A DNA stretch of 64,000 nt from Streptomyces longisporoflavus (GCF_014649775.1 NZ_BMTR01000020.1:62001-126000); one strand, 5' to 3'; positions 1 through 8,466 are shown, counted from the stretch's first letter. Notes: generated from the sequence alone by a model not told the origin. Program-made: numbers and translations.

Positions 1-115
1 GTGCCGGGAATCGAACACGTCTGAATCATAAGCAGCACTTGGGAGCGACCGACAAGACCCCCTCACCGGCCGCACCTGACCGCCGCCGCAGGCCCTTTCG
101 GCCATCCTTGACCGC

Positions 116-1105
116 GTGAAATCCGACCGGCTGCTCTCCATCCTGCTGCTGCTCCAGACCCGCGGGCAGGTCCCCGCGCATGAACTGGCCGACCGCCTCG
201 AAGTCTCCGTGCGCACCATCTACCGCGACATCGAGGCGCTCTCCGCCTCCGGCGTCCCGGTGTACGCGGAGCGCGGGCGGCACGGCGGCATCGCGCTCCT
301 GCCCGGGTTCCGCACGGACGTCACGGGGCTGACTGCGGACGAGTCGCGGGCGCTGTTCATCCTGGCCGCCCGGGGCGCGCACGCCGCACTCGGGCTCGAC
401 GAGGCGATCGGCTCCGCGCTGCGCAAGGTCATGGCGGCGCTGCCCGCACCGCACCGCCCCGCGGCCGAGTTGACCAGCAGGCGCATCCTCGTCGACTCGG
501 CGCGCTGGATGCCGGGCCCGCGCGGATCGGACGCGGCCCCCGTCGACCTCGACGTACTGCAGGACGCCGTCTTCTCGGACCGGCGGCTGCGGCTGCGCTA
601 CCGCCACGGCGGCGAGGACCGGCCGCGCACCTACACCGTGGACCCCTACGGCCTCGTGTCGAAGGCGGGCGTCTGGTACCTGGTCGCCGACCGGCGCGGC
701 GCCCCGCGGCTCTTCCGCGCCGACCGTGTCCGGGCGGCGACCCTCACGGACCTGCCCGTGCGGCGCAGGGCCGGTGTCGAGCTCGCCGACGTCTGGGGTG
801 TGCTGAAGCGGCAGGTCGAGGACCGGCCGGTCGCCGTCGACGTGACGGCGCGGGTCGCGCGGGACCGTTTCGCGCAGTTCCTGCGGCTCAAGGGCCAATT
901 CCTCAGCGAGCCCCCCGAGGACGACGGGAAGAGCGAGTGGATCACCGTCCGTCTCGGCTTCGGGGACATCGGCGACACCCGCACGCTGCTTCCGTTCGCC
1001 GCGAGTGTGGAGGTGCTCTCGCCGCCCGAGGCGCGCGCCGAGCTCGCGGGCGCCGCCGCCGCGGTCACCGGTCTGTACGCAGGAAGCGGATCAGCTCAGC
1101 CGTGA
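116..1105 (+). CDS. WYL-domain HTH transcriptional regulator
   Basis: A 329-residue DNA-binding regulator of the DeoR-like HTH plus WYL type. Residues about 5-60 form an HTH_11 winged helix (KSDRLLSILLLLQ, then VSVRTIYRDIEAL). A WYL-type domain lies at about 160-230 (PYGLVSKAGVWYLVADRRG), followed by a WCX-like C-terminus. WYL domains are thought to sense nucleotides or small ligands, so a local sensor role is likely. The GTG start at 116 begins right at the HTH, and CATCCT lies 7 bases before it, which would suit a leaderless transcript. The 3' end overlaps the convergent hydrolase by 41 bp. The target is unknown. Confidence 0.88.
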   Translation: MKSDRLLSILLLLQTRGQVPAHELADRLEVSVRTIYRDIEALSASGVPVYAERGRHGGIALLPGFRTDVTGLTADESRALFILAARGAHAALGLDEAIGSALRKVMAALPAPHRPAAELTSRRILVDSARWMPGPRGSDAAPVDLDVLQDAVFSDRRLRLRYRHGGEDRPRTYTVDPYGLVSKAGVWYLVADRRGAPRLFRADRVRAATLTDLPVRRRAGVELADVWGVLKRQVEDRPVAVDVTARVARDRFAQFLRLKGQFLSEPPEDDGKSEWITVRLGFGDIGDTRTLLPFAASVEVLSPPEARAELAGAAAAVTGLYAGSGSAQP

Positions 1106-1907
1106 GCTCGGCGGGCGCGTCCTCCTGTACGAGGTGGCCCGCGCCCCCGATCAGACGGAGCTCCGCGCCGGGGATCAGCCCGGCGAGCTCGTGGCCGCGC
1201 TCCACCGGGATCCAGGTGTCCTCCGTGCCCCAGCAGATGAGGACGGGCAGCGCCACTTCCCCGTACCGGCCCTGGATCTCGTCCGTGTACCGCTGGTCGT
1301 TCTGCTCGATCTGGCGGTAGAAGGCGGGCCTGCCCTCCTCGGTGCACCAGGGCTCGACCAGCCGGTCGAGCACCGCGGGGTGCAGTCCGCGGTGGCTCGC
1401 CGAAGCGATGTACTCCCGCACCAGTGCCTCGTGCAGGGCGGGCGGCAGCTGTTCGAAGACGTCGGCGTTCGCGCCGAGCAGCCGGTAGGCGGGGGAGCCC
1501 CAGGGGGCGAGCGCCACCGGGTCGACCACGGCGAGGCGTCCGTAGCGGGCGCCGTGCAGGAGGTGGGCGCGCAGCGAGACGCAGCCGCCGAAGTCATGGG
1601 CCACGACGGCGGGTTCGTCGAGCCCCCAGTGCGCGAGGAGCTCGGTGAGGACGCGGGCCTGGGCGGCCAGGGTCACGTCCTGCCCGGACCGCATCTGAGA
1701 CGTTCCGTAGCCGGGCAGGTCCCACACGTAGACCCGGTGGTCCCGGCAGAGCGCGCGGGCCACGCCACGCCAGACGTACGAGGAGAAGGGCGTGCCGTGG
1801 ACCAGGACGACGGGCGGGGCGTCCCCGGGACCCAGGGCGCTCCAGCGGACGGTGCCGGTCGGCCCGGCGAAGGTCTGGTCGAGTGTCCAGTCACCATCGG
1901 TCGTCAT
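1065..1907 (-). CDS. Alpha/beta hydrolase, Asp-nucleophile type
   Basis: A 280-residue cytosolic alpha/beta-fold hydrolase. The oxyanion-hole motif HGTPFSS is at about residue 37. The nucleophile elbow reads AHDFGG near residue 103, so the nucleophile is Asp rather than Ser. This is the arrangement in haloalkane dehalogenases and epoxide hydrolases. The acid lies in GTEDTW and the catalytic His in GGAGHLVQED. The substrate cannot be told from sequence. The gene lies 73 bp downstream of the same-strand TetR gene, and a perfect 8-bp inverted repeat sits immediately before its ATG, suggesting control by that regulator. Confidence 0.85.
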   Translation of the reverse strand: MTTDGDWTLDQTFAGPTGTVRWSALGPGDAPPVVLVHGTPFSSYVWRGVARALCRDHRVYVWDLPGYGTSQMRSGQDVTLAAQARVLTELLAHWGLDEPAVVAHDFGGCVSLRAHLLHGARYGRLAVVDPVALAPWGSPAYRLLGANADVFEQLPPALHEALVREYIASASHRGLHPAVLDRLVEPWCTEEGRPAFYRQIEQNDQRYTDEIQGRYGEVALPVLICWGTEDTWIPVERGHELAGLIPGAELRLIGGAGHLVQEDAPAELTAELIRFLRTDR

Positions 1908-1909
1908 GA

Positions 1910-1934
1910 CCGTAAGGCTAGTTGCTCCTTACGG
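1910..1934. promoter_or_regulatory. Perfect inverted repeat upstream of hydrolase
   Basis: CCGTAAGG, 9 bases, then CCTTACGG, ending 2 bases before the hydrolase start codon. The 25-bp length and position over the probable promoter or 5' end fit a TetR-type operator. The adjacent TetR gene is the obvious candidate regulator, but that is inference. Confidence 0.6.
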
Positions 1935-1980
1935 GGACGTCGAGTCCTCGCCCTGAGCCAATGGGGCCGCCGCTGTGCGG

Positions 1981-2616
1981 TCAGCGCTCGTCGAGCCAGT
2001 GGTGCCGCCCGAGCGAAAGCAGGCGCAGTTGCCGCCGCGCGCCGACCGCGACGCGCTGCTCGGTGCCGGGTGCCGCCTCGAGGAGTGACGAGGCGGTCAT
2101 CACCATGTGGTCGACGTACATCCTGGCCAGCATCAGGAGATCGTCCTCGTCCCAGCCCGCGGAGTCCGGCTCCCCGGCGAACTGGTCCTTCACCTCCTGT
2201 GCGAACAGGGCGAGTTGATCGCCTATCGCGGACCGGACGGCCTGCACCCCGCCGTGCTGCTCGCGGGCGATGAAGCGGACGTGCGCGGGGTGGGTGCGTA
2301 CATAGGCGACGATCAACTCGACGGTGGCGGCGATGCGTTCCTCGCCGTCGTCCTTGCCGTCGCCGGTCGCCGCGAGGAGTGCGACGAGCGTGGTGTGCAG
2401 GCTGTCGAGCGCCTCCTCCACCAGGGCGACACCGAGGTCGGCCATGTCGCGGAAGTGCCGGTAGAAGGCGGTGGGGGCCACGCCCACGGCGCGGGTGACC
2501 TCGCGCAGGCCCAGGCTGCTCAGGCTCTGCTCCTCCAGCAGCTGGAGCGCCGCGTCGAGGAGTGCCTGCCGGGTTTTCTGCTTCTGGGCCTGCCGGATGC
2601 CGAGAGTGTGACTCAT
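1981..2616 (-). CDS. TetR family transcriptional regulator
   Basis: A 211-residue TetR protein. The N-terminal HTH spans residues about 12-60, with the recognition helix in REVTRAVGVAPTAFYRHF. The C-terminal ligand-binding half is alpha-helical and unrecognised. It is divergent from the small membrane protein at 2761 and lies upstream of the hydrolase on the same strand. Palindromes occur on both sides of the gene (1910-1934, 2623-2635 and 2680-2707), as expected for an autoregulated repressor that also controls its neighbours. The HTH resembles Streptomyces fatty-acid-linked TetR proteins, but no ligand is claimed. Confidence 0.9.
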   Translation of the reverse strand: MSHTLGIRQAQKQKTRQALLDAALQLLEEQSLSSLGLREVTRAVGVAPTAFYRHFRDMADLGVALVEEALDSLHTTLVALLAATGDGKDDGEERIAATVELIVAYVRTHPAHVRFIAREQHGGVQAVRSAIGDQLALFAQEVKDQFAGEPDSAGWDEDDLLMLARMYVDHMVMTASSLLEAAPGTEQRVAVGARRQLRLLSLGRHHWLDER

Positions 2617-2622
2617 GCCATG

Positions 2623-2707
2623 CAGTTAACAACTGTTCTCCGAGATTAGGAAGCCGACGGCGCGGTACTCTCTAACTCAGTGAACACTTGTTACCACAAG
2701 CGTTCAC
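2623..2707. promoter_or_regulatory. Divergent regulatory region with two palindromes
   Basis: Between the TetR start and the divergent small membrane gene lie CAGTT-AAC-AACTG (2623-2635) and a longer dyad at 2680-2707. The longer one is GTGAAC, A, CTTGT, TACC, ACAAG, C, GTTCAC, with one mismatched pair over 28 bp. Both contain TTGTTA on one strand. The layout suggests two operators for the TetR protein, one for each divergent promoter. Confidence 0.55.
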
Positions 2708-2760
2708 CGAAATCTCCAGCGAGACCAACGAGACCAAACGAGACCAACGAGAGGCATCCC

Positions 2761-2919
2761 GTGCTTTTCCTCGTCGCCGCACTTCTGCTGCTCGGTGTCG
2801 CCCTGGGCTCCGTGGCCCACGCGCCGCTCCCCGTCAGCCTCGTCGCCGCCGCCGTCATCGGCGTATGGCTCGTGGTGTTCACGGTCCGCGAGCGGCACTC
2901 GCGCCGCCACTCGTCCTGA
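2761..2919 (+). CDS. Small two-helix membrane protein
   Basis: A 52-residue hydrophobic protein starting at GTG 2761, with a GAGAGG ribosome site about 7 bases upstream. An in-frame ATG at 2680 lies inside the palindrome and lacks a ribosome site. Two membrane helices are visible (LFLVAALLLLGVALGSVA, then LPVSLVAAAVIGVWLVVFTV), followed by a basic tail RERHSRRHSS. No family was recognised. It is divergent from the TetR gene and may be controlled by it. Confidence 0.7.
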   Translation: MLFLVAALLLLGVALGSVAHAPLPVSLVAAAVIGVWLVVFTVRERHSRRHSS

Positions 2920-2975
2920 GGGCTGTTCCGGCGCTGTCGCGGGCCTCGTCCTGAGTCTGGTCCGATTCAGCGCCA

Positions 2976-3019
2976 CTCCGAGAGCGACTGATCCGTGCTC
3001 CGAGACCGACTGATCCGTA
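2976..3019. repeat. 22-bp tandem direct repeat before DUF4190 gene
   Basis: Two adjacent 22-bp units, CTCCGAGAGCGACTGATCCG plus TG and CTCCGAGACCGACTGATCCG plus TA, differ at two positions. They lie just upstream of the ribosome site of the 3043 gene. They may be a regulator site or a recent duplication. Confidence 0.7.
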
Positions 3020-3042
3020 CGGCACCTGAAAGGAGTCGCACC

Positions 3043-3399
3043 ATGGGACTCAGCACCCTCACCCCCAAGTCCAAGGCCACCCCCTCTTCGGACGTTTCGC
3101 CGGCCACTTCTCCGGCCCCCTCGTCCGCCTCGGCCCCCTCGTCTGAGCCCGTCCCCACCGGCCGGCGTGACACCGACGGCATGGCCGTCGCCTCGTTCGT
3201 CCTCGGCCTGCTCGGGCTGCTCGTCCTCAACATCTTCCTCGGGCCCATCGCGATCGTCCTCGCGAGCATCGCGCTCCTGCGCGGCACCCGACGCAAGGGC
3301 CGCGCCGCCCTCGGTCTCGGCCTCGGCGTGGCCGATCTCGTCGTCCTCGCCGTGCTGATGTCCATGGACAACACCGTCTCGTGGGGTCTCGCGGGCTGA
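3043..3399 (+). CDS. DUF4190-like small membrane protein
   Basis: A 118-residue protein. ATG 3043 is chosen because AAAGGAG lies 8 bases upstream; the longer open frame from 2995 has no such site. The N-terminus is Ser/Pro/Thr-rich and probably disordered. Residues about 48-115 hold two membrane helices in the pattern MAVASFVLGLLGLLVLNIFL ... LGLGLGVADLVVLAVLM, typical of DUF4190. The region between the helices contains the basic loop LLRGTRRKGRA. The function is unknown; it probably sits in the cytoplasmic membrane. Confidence 0.75.
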   Translation: MGLSTLTPKSKATPSSDVSPATSPAPSSASAPSSEPVPTGRRDTDGMAVASFVLGLLGLLVLNIFLGPIAIVLASIALLRGTRRKGRAALGLGLGVADLVVLAVLMSMDNTVSWGLAG

Positions 3400-3429
3400 C
3401 CGCCGGAACGCGGGGGCCCGCACGGCTCG

Positions 3430-3435
3430 TAGAAT
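3430..3435 (+). promoter_or_regulatory. -10 element of cysteine desulfurase gene
   Basis: TAGAAT lies 10 bases before ATG 3446. This spacing puts the transcription start at or very near the ATG and supports 3446 over the GTG at 3437. Confidence 0.45.
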
Positions 3436-3445
3436 CGTGCGCACC

Positions 3446-4618
3446 ATGGCCTACCTCGACCACGCAGCGACCACTCCGATGCTTCCGGAGGCGATCGCGG
3501 CGATGACCGCCCAGCTCGCCGTCACCGGCAACGCGTCCTCCTTGCACGCCGCCGGACGCCGGGCGCGACGCACCGTCGAGGAGGCCCGCGAGGCGCTCGC
3601 CGAGTCGCTCGGCGCACGCCCCAGCGAGACCGTCTTCACCGCGGGCGGCACGGAGGCCGACAACCTCGCCGTGAAGGGCCTGTACTGGGCGCGGCGCGCT
3701 CCCGGAGGCGGCGCCCCGGCGCGGACCCGGGTCCTCGCGAGCCCCGTCGAGCACCACGCCGTCCTCGACGCCGTGCACTGGCTCGGCGAGCACGAGGGCG
3801 CCACCGTCGAGTACCTCCCCGTCGACGCGTACGGCCGCGTGCACCCCGACGCGCTGCGCGAGGCGATCGAGCGCAACCCCGACGACGTCGCCCTCGCCAC
3901 CGTCATGTGGGCCAACAACGAGATCGGCACCATCCAGCCGATCCGCGAACTGGCCGACGTGGCGCGGGAGTTCGACATCCCGCTGCACGCCGACGCGGTG
4001 CAGGCCTTCGGGCAGGTGCCCGTCGACTTCGGCGCCTCAGGACTCGCCGCGATGACCGTCTCCGGGCACAAGATCGGCGGTCCGTACGGCATCGGGGCGC
4101 TGCTCCTGGGCCGCGAGTACAGCCCCGTGCCCGTCCTGCACGGCGGCGGGCAGGAGCGTCATGTGCGCTCCGGCACGCTCGACGTGCCCGCCGTCGCCGC
4201 GTTCGCCGTGGCGGGGCAGCATGCCGCGGAGCACCGCGAGTGGTTCGCCCGCGAGATCGGCGCGCTGCGGGACGACCTCGTCTCCGCCGTGCGCGCGGCG
4301 GTCCCCGACGCGATTCCGGGGGGCGACCCGGACGGCCGGCTGCCCGCGAACGCGCACTTCACCTTCCCCGGCTGCGAGGGCGACTCCCTGCTGCTGCTCC
4401 TCGACGCGCAGGGCATCGAGTGCTCCACCGGATCGGCGTGCACGGCGGGCGTGGCCCAGCCGAGCCACGTCCTGCTCGCCACCGGCACCGACCCCGACCT
4501 GGCCCGCGGCACGCTGCGCTTCTCCCTCGGCCACACCTCGACCAAGGCCGACGTGGAGGCGGTGGCCGGGGCGATCGGCCCGGCGGTGGAGAGGGCGCGG
4601 ACGGCGGGACTCAGCTGA
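3446..4618 (+). CDS. Cysteine desulfurase, NifS/IscS type
   Basis: A 390-residue PLP enzyme that releases sulfur from cysteine as an enzyme persulfide for tRNA thiolation and Fe-S cluster work. It starts MAYLDHAATTP, the classic class V aminotransferase N-terminus. The PLP lysine lies in SGHKIGGPYG (about residue 207) and the persulfide cysteine in ECSTGSACTAG (about 328-335). ATG 3446 is preferred over GTG 3437. mnmA, which needs a persulfide donor, is 2.3 kb downstream on the same strand, so sulfur supply to MnmA is a likely role. Confidence 0.93.
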   Translation: MAYLDHAATTPMLPEAIAAMTAQLAVTGNASSLHAAGRRARRTVEEAREALAESLGARPSETVFTAGGTEADNLAVKGLYWARRAPGGGAPARTRVLASPVEHHAVLDAVHWLGEHEGATVEYLPVDAYGRVHPDALREAIERNPDDVALATVMWANNEIGTIQPIRELADVAREFDIPLHADAVQAFGQVPVDFGASGLAAMTVSGHKIGGPYGIGALLLGREYSPVPVLHGGGQERHVRSGTLDVPAVAAFAVAGQHAAEHREWFAREIGALRDDLVSAVRAAVPDAIPGGDPDGRLPANAHFTFPGCEGDSLLLLLDAQGIECSTGSACTAGVAQPSHVLLATGTDPDLARGTLRFSLGHTSTKADVEAVAGAIGPAVERARTAGLS

Positions 4619-4699
4619 GCGTTTCGGCTGCGTGATTTAGCTGGGTGCTGCACCTACTTGGTCCCGGTTTGGGTCGGTACGTGACGCAGTTAACGCCGG

Positions 4700-4722
4700 A
4701 CTCGGGCGATCGCGCCCGGAGT
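4700..4722 (+). terminator. Hairpin downstream of cysteine desulfurase
   Basis: The stem ACTC-GGGCG, loop ATCG, CGCCC-(G)-GAGT has a single bulge and no clear T-run. It is 80 bases after the stop codon and could be an actinobacterial U-poor terminator. Confidence 0.35.
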
Positions 4723-4850
4723 TGATGCCGGTTTCGGCCGCTATCGGGCGGACAGGCGCCGGTGCGGGCTACGAGGCCCACAGTCCGCCGATCTATGCTT
4801 GCCGCTCGCGAGTCCGCTCCGCGCGTTCGGGGCTGCACGACAACCCCCTC

Positions 4851-6140
4851 ATGGAGTTCACATTGAAGGCGAACCTCCGCTCTCGCATCGCCGCGCGGCT
4901 CGGGCGCATGTACCTCTCCAGGATCCAGAAGAACGGGATCAGCGCCTCCGCGATCTCGCGCCTGCCCGAGCCCCTGCTCGCCCCGATGCGCCGCGACGGG
5001 CTCGACCCGGTGGCCCGGCTCACCGAGCACCAGGCGGAGCAGCCGATATCCAAGGTGCCGCTGCCGTTCGGCATGGACGCCTGGGTGGTCACCGGCTACG
5101 ACGAGGTGAAGGCCGTCCTCGGGGCGACCGACGGCTTCAGCAACGACTTCACGAACCTCGCGGGCAACGCCGGCGTCGTCGAGGACCACAACCCCGGCGG
5201 CCTCGGCTTCAGCGACCCCCCGGTCCACACGCATCTGCGCCGCATCCTGACGCCCGAGTTCACGATGCGCAGGCTGCGCCGCCTCACGCCCCGCATCGAG
5301 GCCATCGTCGAGGAGCGGCTCGACGCGATGGAGGCCGCGGAAGGGCCCGTCGACCTCGTCCAGGCCTTCGCGCTTCCGATCCCCTCGCTGACGATCTGCG
5401 AACTGCTCGGCGTGCCCTACGAGGACCGCCACGACTTCCAGCAGCTGGCCATGGAGCGCTTCGACCTCTTCGGCGGGGCCACCGCTCCCTTCGGCGCGAT
5501 ATCCGCCTCGCTCTCGTACTTCCGGGACGTCGTCAAGAAGCAGCGCGAGAACCCGGGCGACGGACTGCTCGGCATGATCGTGAAGGAACACGGCGACACC
5601 GTCGACGACGAGGAACTCGCCGGCCTCGCCGACGGCGTCCTCACCGGCGGCTTCGAGACCACCGCGAGCATGGTGGCCCTCGGCTCCCTGCTGCTCCTGC
5701 AGGACCCGGAGACCGCCGCGCGGCTGCGCGACGACGACGCGGCCGCCGCGCCTTTCGTCGAGGAGGCGCTGCGCTACCTCACCGTCGTGCAGGTGGCCTT
5801 CCCGCGGTTCGCCCGCGAGGACATCGAGATCGCCGGAGTGCACATACCCAAGGGCGACCTCGTCCTCTGCTCCCTGAGCGGCGGCAACCGCGACGCCAAG
5901 TACACCCCCGACGGCGGCGGCTTCGACCCGCACCGCAAGGCCTCGGGGCACCTCGCCTTCGGCTACGGCATCCACCGCTGCATCGGCGCAGAACTGGCCC
6001 GCATGGAGCTGCGTGCCGCCTACCCCGCCCTCGTGAAGCGCTTCCCGGACATGCGGCTCGCGGTCGCCCCCGAGGAGCTCGCCTTCCGCAAGCTGTCCAT
6101 CGTGTACGGGGTGGAGTCGCTGCCGGTGCACCTGCGGTAA
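4851..6140 (+). CDS. Cytochrome P450
   Basis: A 429-residue soluble P450 monooxygenase. The heme-binding loop is FGYGIHRCIGAELARMEL (Cys near residue 376), the ExxR motif is in EEALRY, and the I-helix is GVLTGGFETTASMV, where Gly-Gly-Phe-Glu-Thr replaces the usual Ala-Gly-x-Glu/Asp-Thr. ATG 4851 is used because homologous P450 sequence begins shortly after. The longer frame from 4722 would add about 43 unrelated residues. No ferredoxin or biosynthetic cluster is adjacent, so the substrate is unknown and redox partners must be encoded elsewhere. Confidence 0.92.
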   Translation: MEFTLKANLRSRIAARLGRMYLSRIQKNGISASAISRLPEPLLAPMRRDGLDPVARLTEHQAEQPISKVPLPFGMDAWVVTGYDEVKAVLGATDGFSNDFTNLAGNAGVVEDHNPGGLGFSDPPVHTHLRRILTPEFTMRRLRRLTPRIEAIVEERLDAMEAAEGPVDLVQAFALPIPSLTICELLGVPYEDRHDFQQLAMERFDLFGGATAPFGAISASLSYFRDVVKKQRENPGDGLLGMIVKEHGDTVDDEELAGLADGVLTGGFETTASMVALGSLLLLQDPETAARLRDDDAAAAPFVEEALRYLTVVQVAFPRFAREDIEIAGVHIPKGDLVLCSLSGGNRDAKYTPDGGGFDPHRKASGHLAFGYGIHRCIGAELARMELRAAYPALVKRFPDMRLAVAPEELAFRKLSIVYGVESLPVHLR

Positions 6141-6155
6141 GGACCGCACGGCTGG

Positions 6156-6833
6156 TCAGGCGAGGGCGTTACGGGCCTTGCGCACCAGCTTCATGTACCG
6201 GTCCCAGTCCCAGTGCGGCCCCGGATCCGTGTGGTCCGTGCCGGGCACCTCCACGTGCCCGATGATGTGCTTGCGGTCCACCGGGATGTCGTACCGCTTG
6301 CAGATTCCCGCGGTGAGCCGCGCCGACGACTCGTACATCTCATCGGTGAACGAGGACTTCTCGTCGACGAAGCCCTCGTGCTCGATGCCGATGCTGCGTT
6401 CGTTGTAACTCTTGTTCCCCGCGTGGAACGCCACGTCCAGCTCGCGGATCATCTGGGCCACGTGCCCGTCCTTGCGCACCACGTAGTGAGCGGCTGCCCC
6501 GTGCGCCGGGTCCTTGAACACCTTCAGCGCCACGTCGTACCCGCCCTGTACGACGTGGATGACGACCATGTCGATCCCGTAGTCATCGGGGCGGTCGGCG
6601 CGGCGCCAGTTGTAGTCCGACGCGGCGATCCACTGGGCGCCGCGGGCGTCGACCTCGCCCTCCTTGCGCTTCTTGACGACGCCGGGCAGCCGCCACCACA
6701 GGCGGCCCAGCTCGTCGGACGCGAGCACGGCCGTGCCCGCGGCGGCCACCGCGCCGCCGATCAGGAGCGTCCGCCGGTCGATGCCCCGGCGCTCGGGCTT
6801 CCGCTCCGCCGTCGAGTCCTGTTCTTCCCCCAT
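6156..6833 (-). CDS. Tat-exported N-acetylmuramoyl-L-alanine amidase
   Basis: A 225-residue peptidoglycan amidase of the Amidase_2 (PGRP-like) fold that cleaves the lactyl-Ala bond. The twin-arginine signal GIDRRTLLIGGAVAAAG at residues about 17-34 directs export of a folded, zinc-containing protein. Zinc ligands are in VVIHVVQG and in the C-terminal GHVEVPGTDHTDPG. The substrate-side segment is HYVVRKDGHVAQMI. It is convergent with the P450 gene, with only 15 bp between stops, and back to back with mnmA. It may serve wall turnover or recycling. Confidence 0.9.
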   Translation of the reverse strand: MGEEQDSTAERKPERRGIDRRTLLIGGAVAAAGTAVLASDELGRLWWRLPGVVKKRKEGEVDARGAQWIAASDYNWRRADRPDDYGIDMVVIHVVQGGYDVALKVFKDPAHGAAAHYVVRKDGHVAQMIRELDVAFHAGNKSYNERSIGIEHEGFVDEKSSFTDEMYESSARLTAGICKRYDIPVDRKHIIGHVEVPGTDHTDPGPHWDWDRYMKLVRKARNALA

Positions 6834-6894
6834 GTGATCGTCAACGCTTACTCACGGGCGTGTGGTTCCCGCGGGCCCGTACCCTGTTAGAGCT

Positions 6895-8034
6895 ATGACT
6901 GAGAACCGGACCCCGCAGCAGCACCCCCGCCCCCTTCGCGTACTCGCCGCCATGTCGGGCGGCGTGGACTCCGCCGTCGCCGCCGCGCGTGCCGCCGAAG
7001 CCGGGCACGACGTGACCGGAGTGCACCTGGCGCTCTCGGCGAACCCGCAATCGTTCCGCACGGGCGCGCGAGGCTGTTGCACCATCGAGGACTCCCGCGA
7101 CGCCCGCCGCGCCGCGGACGTCATCGGCATCCCGTTCTACGTCTGGGACCTGGCCGAGCGGTTCCGCGAGGACGTGGTCGAGGACTTCATCGCGGAGTAC
7201 GAGGCGGGGCGCACCCCCAACCCGTGCCTGCGCTGCAACGAGAAGATCAAGTTCGCCGCGCTCCTGGACAAGGCCCTCGCGCTCGGCTTCGACGCGGTCG
7301 TCACGGGGCACTACGCCACGGTCGTCGTGAACGAGGACGGCACCCGCGAGCTGCACCGCGCTTCGGACATGGCCAAGGACCAGTCGTACGTCCTCGGGGT
7401 CCTGGACGACCGCCAGCTCGCCCACGCGATGTTCCCCCTCGGTGACACGCTCACCACCAAGGAGGAGATCCGCGCGGAGGCCGAGGAGCGCGGCCTCGCC
7501 GTCGCCAAGAAGCCCGACAGCCACGACATCTGCTTCATCGCCGACGGCGACACCCGGGGCTTCCTCGCGGACCGCCTGGGCAAGGCGGAGGGCGACATCG
7601 TCGACGCCGACGGAAACAAGCTGGGCACCCACGAGGGCGCCTTCGGCTACACCATCGGCCAGCGCAAGGGCCTGCGGATCGGCACCCCGGCCCCCGACGG
7701 CAAGCCGCGCTACGTCCTGGACATCTCCCCGGTGAACAACACCGTGACGGTCGGCCCCGCCGCCGACCTGGACGTCTCGGGCCTGACGGCGATCAAGCCC
7801 CGCTGGTGCGGCGCGGCTCCCACCGGGCCCGGCACGTACACCGCGCAGCTGCGGGCGCACGGCGGCGAGACGCCGGTGCGCGCGGAGCTGGTCGACGGCT
7901 CCGAGCTGCGCGTCACCTTCGACGAGCCCGTACGCGGCGTGGCCCCCGGCCAGGCGATCGTGCTCTACGACGGCACGCGCGTGGTGGGGTCGGCCACGAT
8001 CGCGACCACGGAGAGGGCGACGGCGGCGGCCTAG
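6895..8034 (+). CDS. mnmA: tRNA 2-thiouridylase MnmA
   Basis: A 379-residue ATP-dependent enzyme that inserts sulfur at C2 of wobble uridine-34 in Lys, Glu and Gln tRNAs. The PP-loop AMSGGVDSAVAAARA is near residue 22. The catalytic cysteine pair is in NPCLRCNEK and HDICFIADGD. Central and C-terminal beta domains follow. ATG 6895 gives the standard N-terminus; the frame open from 6862 is longer only by chance. TACCCT lies 9 bases upstream. The nearby cysteine desulfurase is its probable sulfur donor. Confidence 0.96.
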   Translation: MTENRTPQQHPRPLRVLAAMSGGVDSAVAAARAAEAGHDVTGVHLALSANPQSFRTGARGCCTIEDSRDARRAADVIGIPFYVWDLAERFREDVVEDFIAEYEAGRTPNPCLRCNEKIKFAALLDKALALGFDAVVTGHYATVVVNEDGTRELHRASDMAKDQSYVLGVLDDRQLAHAMFPLGDTLTTKEEIRAEAEERGLAVAKKPDSHDICFIADGDTRGFLADRLGKAEGDIVDADGNKLGTHEGAFGYTIGQRKGLRIGTPAPDGKPRYVLDISPVNNTVTVGPAADLDVSGLTAIKPRWCGAAPTGPGTYTAQLRAHGGETPVRAELVDGSELRVTFDEPVRGVAPGQAIVLYDGTRVVGSATIATTERATAAA

Positions 8035-8076
8035 GGTTCTGTCGGCGCCTGCCGTCTGCCCTCTGCCGGTGGCGCC

Positions 8077-8403
8077 TTACTCCGCTGCTTCCACTTCGTA
8101 GAAGCAGAAGTGGTCCTTGATCTCGGACACCGCGTCCTTCGGCTCCGGGTAGGCCCAGACCGCGTCCTTCGCGTCGGGCAGCGACCAGTAGGACGCCGTG
8201 CCCTTGAACGGGCAGTACGTGGTCGTGTCCGACGGGGTCAGGAGGTCCGTGCGTACGTCCTCCGGAGGGAGGTAGTACCGCACGGGGCAGCCCGTCTCGC
8301 GCAGCAGCAGGGGACGTCGGCTCTCGGCCACGATCTGGCCGTCCCGCACCACGCGCACGTGCCCGGTGCCCTGCTCGATGGTGATCTTGTGCCCTGCTGC
8401 CAC
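8077..8403 (-). CDS. DUF427 domain protein
   Basis: A 108-residue protein from GTG 8403, which is preceded by AAGGAG at 6 bases spacing; the open frame beyond this is shadow sequence. The family signature is clear: RPLLLRETGCPVRYYLPPED, then TYCPFKGTASYW and AVWAYPEP. DUF427 proteins are small single-domain proteins of unsettled function. The gene lies convergent to mnmA and divergent from the LOG-like gene. Confidence 0.88.
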   Translation of the reverse strand: MAAGHKITIEQGTGHVRVVRDGQIVAESRRPLLLRETGCPVRYYLPPEDVRTDLLTPSDTTTYCPFKGTASYWSLPDAKDAVWAYPEPKDAVSEIKDHFCFYEVEAAE

Positions 8404-8466
8404 CGTGGTCTCCTTACGTGAGCGGCCGTGTTCCACCCAGTCTGTGCCGGATCGTACGGTGAGGCC

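Noticed and set aside
1..60. Minus-strand T-arm-like sequence GTTCGATTCCCGGCAC and an anticodon-like loop at the window edge
   Set aside because: The T-stem has two mismatches in five pairs, no D-arm or proper anticodon stem can be placed, and the 3' end would lie outside the window. It could be a decayed tRNA or attachment-site remnant, but nothing here proves it.
1..115. Upstream region of the WYL gene
   Set aside because: Apart from a CATCCT hexamer 7 bases before the GTG and the tRNA-like edge, no feature could be supported.
4851..6140. Secondary-metabolite cluster around the P450
   Set aside because: Neighbours are housekeeping genes (cysteine desulfurase, amidase, mnmA); no synthase, ferredoxin or tailoring genes occur.
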